Origin: Bifidobacterium breve
GTDB lineage: Bacteria; Actinomycetota; Actinomycetes; S36-B12
Direction of reading: 5' to 3'
Assembly: GCA_943328365.2 (NCBI GenBank)
Contig: CALPZT020000045.1
Coordinates: 1-8,587 of the forward strand
DNA: 8,587 nt
In this document: one piece after another, positions 5,715 through 8,587 of the stretch
How positions within the stretch are numbered: the first letter of the stretch is position 1
How the letters are laid out: each line of letters begins with the position of its first letter
Notes under the pieces: model-generated
What the model saw: only the letters and a program-made list of their open reading frames with translations
Told to the model about the DNA's origin: nothing
The model's database searches: none
Made by a program: the position numbers and the translations under genes

Positions 5715-6752
5715 ATGACCCCAGACTCGCAAAGCGTCAGTACAGACCCGACCCCCGGTCCGCCGTCGCTCGCGCGGCAGGCGCCCGGCATCTCGCGACC
5801 CGTCCTGCGCCGTGACTGCCCCATCATCTGGCGCGGCACCGACATCATCCAATTCGGCGCGGACGACGATGCTCCGATCCTCGACCGCGTGAGCCCCGCC
5901 CTCGTCCGATGGCTCCTCACCCTCGACGGCCTGCGCACCTGGGAGCAGATCGATGCGGAGTTCGCGGCCGACCCGGCACAGATCAATGGCTCCCCCGCCC
6001 CGGTTTCCCACGACGAGGCGAGACGGGCACTGAGCGCGGCAGCACGGGCCGGCTCCCTTGACGACGCAGCCGCCCTGCCGCACCACTGGCGCTGGCTCCG
6101 CCTCGCTGACCGAGACCGGTCTCGCGCCGACCGCGCTGCCGCCGCGCTCACCTGCCGCGACTCACTTCAGGCAAATGAGCTCATGGACCGCAGGCACGCA
6201 CTCGTCGTCGGCGTCACCGGGGCAGGGCGCCTCGCCGACGAAATCACCTCCACGATCGAGCTGAGCGGCCTCAGCCTCGCCTCCGAAGCGTCGCCCGCCA
6301 TCGATATCCTCGTCCTCGCCGACGGAGCGCACCCCCGAGTCGTCGACGAGGTCGACACACCCGCACATGATCGCCCGCACCTCGCCGCCGGGCTGTACGG
6401 CAGCACCGGTGTCGCCGGCCCCCTCGTCGTGCCCGGAGTCACCGGCTGCCTGCGCTGCAGTCACCTGCACGCACGCGACGCTGATCCGCACTGGCCAGCG
6501 GTCTCACTGCAGCTTGCCAGTGCCACGCGCCGCCTGCCCCTCCTGCCCCACGACCGGTTGCTCACCAGACTCGTTGCAGCGCAGTCCGTCCTCCTCATCC
6601 GGCAGTGGGCCGATGACCCCACGGCACTTGATCAGTGGGCCGATCACGCGATCGAAATCCGTCTCCCCTCCGGAGCGCAGCGAAGGCTTGCCCGGCACCC
6701 GCATCCGCTCTGCGGTTGCCGCTGGGCGGACGCCGACCGCGCGGCATCGTGA
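5715..6752 (+). CDS. E1/ThiF-like (cyclodehydratase-type) protein, orphan, possibly leader-peptide binding
   Basis: The 345-residue protein resembles the actinobacterial E1-like proteins annotated as ThiF family or as TOMM precursor leader peptide-binding protein (M. tuberculosis Rv3196, from memory). Residues 29-115 (RPVLRRDCPIIWRG, then VRWLLTLDGLRTWEQI) look like the winged-helix, RRE-type N-terminal domain. A short Rossmann-like segment with VVGVTGAGR starts at 162, followed by GPLVVPGVTGCLRCSHLHARD. C245-x2-C248 and C333-x-C335 form the zinc site typical of E1 folds. The central E1 segment is short, and the Arg and Asp residues of a working adenylation site are not evident, so activity is doubtful. 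I chose ATG at 5715 over an in-frame TTG at 5673 because the family core begins about 27 residues later. The ABC1 kinase gene follows after 21 bases. Confidence 0.8.
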   Translation: MTPDSQSVSTDPTPGPPSLARQAPGISRPVLRRDCPIIWRGTDIIQFGADDDAPILDRVSPALVRWLLTLDGLRTWEQIDAEFAADPAQINGSPAPVSHDEARRALSAAARAGSLDDAAALPHHWRWLRLADRDRSRADRAAAALTCRDSLQANELMDRRHALVVGVTGAGRLADEITSTIELSGLSLASEASPAIDILVLADGAHPRVVDEVDTPAHDRPHLAAGLYGSTGVAGPLVVPGVTGCLRCSHLHARDADPHWPAVSLQLASATRRLPLLPHDRLLTRLVAAQSVLLIRQWADDPTALDQWADHAIEIRLPSGAQRRLARHPHPLCGCRWADADRAAS

Positions 6753-6761
6753 CAAACAGGC

Positions 6762-6773
6762 AAGAATGACGAC
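6762..6773 (+). promoter_or_regulatory. Possible -10 element for a leaderless kinase transcript
   Basis: The sequence reads AAGAAT-GACGAC-GTG, with a -10-like hexamer six bases before the start and no Shine-Dalgarno site. It could give the kinase gene its own promoter in addition to read-through from the E1-like gene. Confidence 0.35.
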
Positions 6774-8093
6774 GTGGTCGATCTCCCTCGCAATGCCCTC
6801 ACCCGAGGCGTGAAGATGGCTGCACTTCCGGTCTCCTACGCCGGCCGCACCGCCCTCGGTTTCGGCAAGCGCGTCGGGGGCAAGCCCGCGGAGGCCGTCA
6901 CCGCCGAACTCCAGCAGCGCACGGCAGAGCAGATGTTCAAGGTCCTCGGCGAGCTCAAGGGCGGCGCCATGAAGGTGGGCCAGGCGCTGAGCATCTTCGA
7001 GGCCGCGCTCCCAGAGGAGTTCGCCGCCCCCTATCGCGCGACCCTCACCCGGCTTCAGGACGCTGCCCCGCCACTTCCAGCCGAGACCATCCACCGCATC
7101 CTCGCCGACGAGCTCGGCGACGACTGGCGTGACCGCTTCGCGGAATTCTCCGACGTGCCCGCGGCAGCCGCGTCAATCGGGCAGGTCCACAAGGCCACCT
7201 GGCACGACGGACGCGTCGTGGCAGTCAAGGTGCAGTACCCCGGCGCCGACAAGGCCCTCATGGCCGACCTCAACCAGCTCGCCCGCATGGGCAAGATGTT
7301 CGCCGCGTGGATCCCCGGCATCGAGATTCGTCCGCTCATCGACGAGCTCCGCGAACGGGTCGCCGAAGAACTCGACTACCTGCGCGAGTCGCAGAGCCAG
7401 CGCGCCTTCGCCGCTGCATTCGAGGGCGACCCGGATTTCCTCATCCCGCATGTTCTCTCCGCCTCTCCCCACGTCCTCATTACCGAATGGGTCGACGGCA
7501 CGCCCCTGTCCGCCGTCATCGCAGCGGGCACCCAGGAAGAACGCGACCTCGCCGGGACCCTCCTCGAGCGCTTTCTCCTGTGCGGTCCTGCCCGGGCCGG
7601 CCTCCTCCATGCCGACCCGCATCCGGGCAACTTCCGCATGACCCCCGACGGGCGCCTGTGCGTCCTGGATTTCGGCGCCGTCGCCCCTCTGCCCGATGGC
7701 CTGCCGCTCGCCATGGGCACCCTGCTGAGACTCGCCCAGTCCGGTGACGCCGAGACCGTCCTCGAAGGACTCCGCGTCGAAGGATTCGTCCGTCCGCACA
7801 TCGACGTCGACCCGGAGCAGGTCCTGTCGTACCTCGACCCGTTCGTCGAGCCCGCGCGACACGAGACCTTCACCTTCTCGCGCGACTGGATGCGCGGTCA
7901 GTTCACCCGACTCAACGACATCCGCAACCCGGATTTCACCGTTGGCCTGAAGCTGAACCTGCCGCCGTCCTACGCCCTCATCCACCGGGTGTGGCTCGGC
8001 ACCATCGGCGTGCTGTGCCAACTCGGCGCCACCGTGCCGATGCGCGGAGAGCTCGAGCAGTGGGCGCCCGGCTTCGTCGAACGCCCGTCCTAG
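6774..8093 (+). CDS. ABC1/UbiB (AarF) family atypical kinase/ATPase
   Basis: The 439-residue protein shows every ABC1 hallmark: the KxGQ motif (K67-V-G-Q70), the Ala-rich AAAS loop at 131-134 followed by IGQVH, the VAVK lysine (K152), an EELDY motif at 198-202, the catalytic loop HADPHPGN (279-286) and DFG (299-301). Kinases of this family are atypical. UbiB/COQ8 members act as ATPases supporting ubiquinone synthesis, but actinobacteria use menaquinone, so the role here differs. The M. tuberculosis counterpart Rv3197 lies in the same neighbourhood and has been linked to macrolide tolerance (from memory). The start is GTG at 6774, matching the family N-terminus (LPRNALTRGVKMAALP). It lies 21 bases after the E1-like gene and converges with the UvrD2-type helicase gene. 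Confidence 0.93.
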   Translation: MVDLPRNALTRGVKMAALPVSYAGRTALGFGKRVGGKPAEAVTAELQQRTAEQMFKVLGELKGGAMKVGQALSIFEAALPEEFAAPYRATLTRLQDAAPPLPAETIHRILADELGDDWRDRFAEFSDVPAAAASIGQVHKATWHDGRVVAVKVQYPGADKALMADLNQLARMGKMFAAWIPGIEIRPLIDELRERVAEELDYLRESQSQRAFAAAFEGDPDFLIPHVLSASPHVLITEWVDGTPLSAVIAAGTQEERDLAGTLLERFLLCGPARAGLLHADPHPGNFRMTPDGRLCVLDFGAVAPLPDGLPLAMGTLLRLAQSGDAETVLEGLRVEGFVRPHIDVDPEQVLSYLDPFVEPARHETFTFSRDWMRGQFTRLNDIRNPDFTVGLKLNLPPSYALIHRVWLGTIGVLCQLGATVPMRGELEQWAPGFVERPS

Positions 8094-8143
8094 CCAGGCT
8101 CGCCCCCTGTCGCCGGCGGCTCCTGACGTCATGCGGCCGACCT
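8094..8143. other. 50-bp convergent intergenic gap, no whiB7 gene
   Basis: This short gap separates two converging stops. It holds only small palindromes (CGCCGGCG at 8111-8118, TGACGTCA at 8124-8131) and no convincing terminator. In mycobacteria the whiB7 regulator gene sits at this junction; there is no room for it here. Confidence 0.5.
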
Positions 8144-8587
8144 TCAGGTGGGGGCGAGAATGCCGAGTAACGCCTCGCCATAGGCCTCGAGTTTTGACCG
8201 CCCGATGCCCGGGATCTCCTCGAGTTCATCCATGGTCGACGGCTGACGCTCGACGATCGCCATGAGGGTGACATCGGTGAAGACAATGTAGGCCGGCACC
8301 TCCCGCTCCTTGGCCCTCGCCGCACGCCAGCGCTTGAGTACCTCCCATAGCTCGGGATCGAACTGGCTCGGACAGCTCCGGCACCGGCCCAGCGTTCGCT
8401 CCGGCGCGGTCACCAGGCCCTTCGCGCACACCCGGCACTTCGCCGGCCCTTTCCTGCCCTGCTCGACTCGGGTCGAGCGCGTCCCTCTCGTCACGGATGC
8501 CTTCCCCGAATCCGTCAGGGAATCCGGGTCCGCTGCCTCAAGGAACCGGCTCGCCGAACGCGATGCTCGACCTCCGGGCTCGCGCGA
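8144..8587 (-). CDS. uvrD2: UvrD2-type DNA helicase, C-terminal fragment with zinc cysteines and HRDC domain (runs off the right edge)
   Basis: The last 147 residues of a minus-strand gene are present and the frame is open to the window edge. It begins with RASRSASRFLEAAD, typical of the end of a UvrD helicase core. A four-cysteine motif follows (C51, C54, C69, C72 of the fragment, in CRVC and CRSC). Then comes an HRDC domain at about 80-145: LWEVLKRWRAARAKEREVPAYIVFTD and the helix-hairpin turn EIPGIGRSKLEAYGE. This cysteine-plus-HRDC tail is the mark of mycobacterial UvrD2, a superfamily 1 DNA helicase in which the cysteine motif is needed for unwinding. An internal GTG at 8494 could mimic a start, but the upstream match shows the gene continues. 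It converges with the ABC1 kinase gene, as in mycobacteria. Confidence 0.9.
   Translation of the reverse strand, partial: SREPGGRASRSASRFLEAADPDSLTDSGKASVTRGTRSTRVEQGRKGPAKCRVCAKGLVTAPERTLGRCRSCPSQFDPELWEVLKRWRAARAKEREVPAYIVFTDVTLMAIVERQPSTMDELEEIPGIGRSKLEAYGEALLGILAPT

Noticed and set aside
7173..8132. Long minus-strand open frame (319 codons) opposite the ABC1 kinase gene
   Set aside because: It is antisense to a gene with complete ABC1 motifs and has no recognisable domains; long shadow frames are common in GC-rich coding DNA.
8094..8143. Bidirectional terminator between the kinase and helicase genes
   Set aside because: Only short palindromes are present; no stem of convincing length or T-tract.
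1..8587. CRISPR array, insertion sequence, prophage or horizontally acquired island
   Set aside because: No spaced direct repeats, transposase or integrase motifs, or terminal inverted repeats were seen, and composition is uniform across the genes.

Overview
This window looks like chromosomal DNA of a high-GC Actinomycetota bacterium. The coding regions are GC-rich throughout, GTG starts are frequent, and several genes appear to be leaderless. The gene set and order match a neighbourhood known from Mycobacterium tuberculosis (from memory, about Rv3193c to Rv3198c): UPF0182 membrane protein, PDZ/Lon-type protease, zincin-like metalloprotease, E1/ThiF-like protein, ABC1 kinase and UvrD2 helicase. 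The species cannot be named from the sequence. I see no insertion sequence, prophage, CRISPR array, rRNA or tRNA.

Layout. Bases 1-115 (minus) hold the N-terminus of a UPF0182 membrane protein cut by the window edge. Bases 209-1506 (minus) hold a two-gene unit: a 68-residue membrane protein whose stop overlaps the GTG start of a YlbL-type PDZ/Lon protease. Bases 1507-1899 are non-coding and carry a strong hairpin, an AT-rich patch and a cluster of DnaA-box-like words. Bases 1900-3863 (minus) hold a zincin-like metalloprotease and a NUDIX hydrolase joined by an ATGA overlap. Bases 3976-4134 (minus) hold a 52-residue zinc-ribbon protein (DUF5679) with a structured leader and a strong Shine-Dalgarno site. 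A perfect 11-bp hairpin separates it from the metalloprotease.

From 4355 to 8093 the plus strand carries an M20 metallopeptidase, an E1/ThiF-like protein with a probable leader-peptide-binding N-terminal domain, and an ABC1/UbiB-type kinase. The last two are only 21 bases apart. From 8144 to the window end the minus strand carries the C-terminus (zinc cysteines plus HRDC domain) of a UvrD2-type helicase, convergent with the kinase.

Functionally this is a conserved core-genome neighbourhood mixing protein turnover (three different peptidases), an atypical kinase, an E1-like protein of unknown substrate and a DNA-repair helicase. No classic operon-encoded pathway is evident. The least explained points are the orphan E1-like protein, which has no YcaO partner in view; the DnaA-box-like cluster at 1714-1891; the repeated TANNNT-N6-start promoter architecture; and the absence of whiB7 between the kinase and the helicase.
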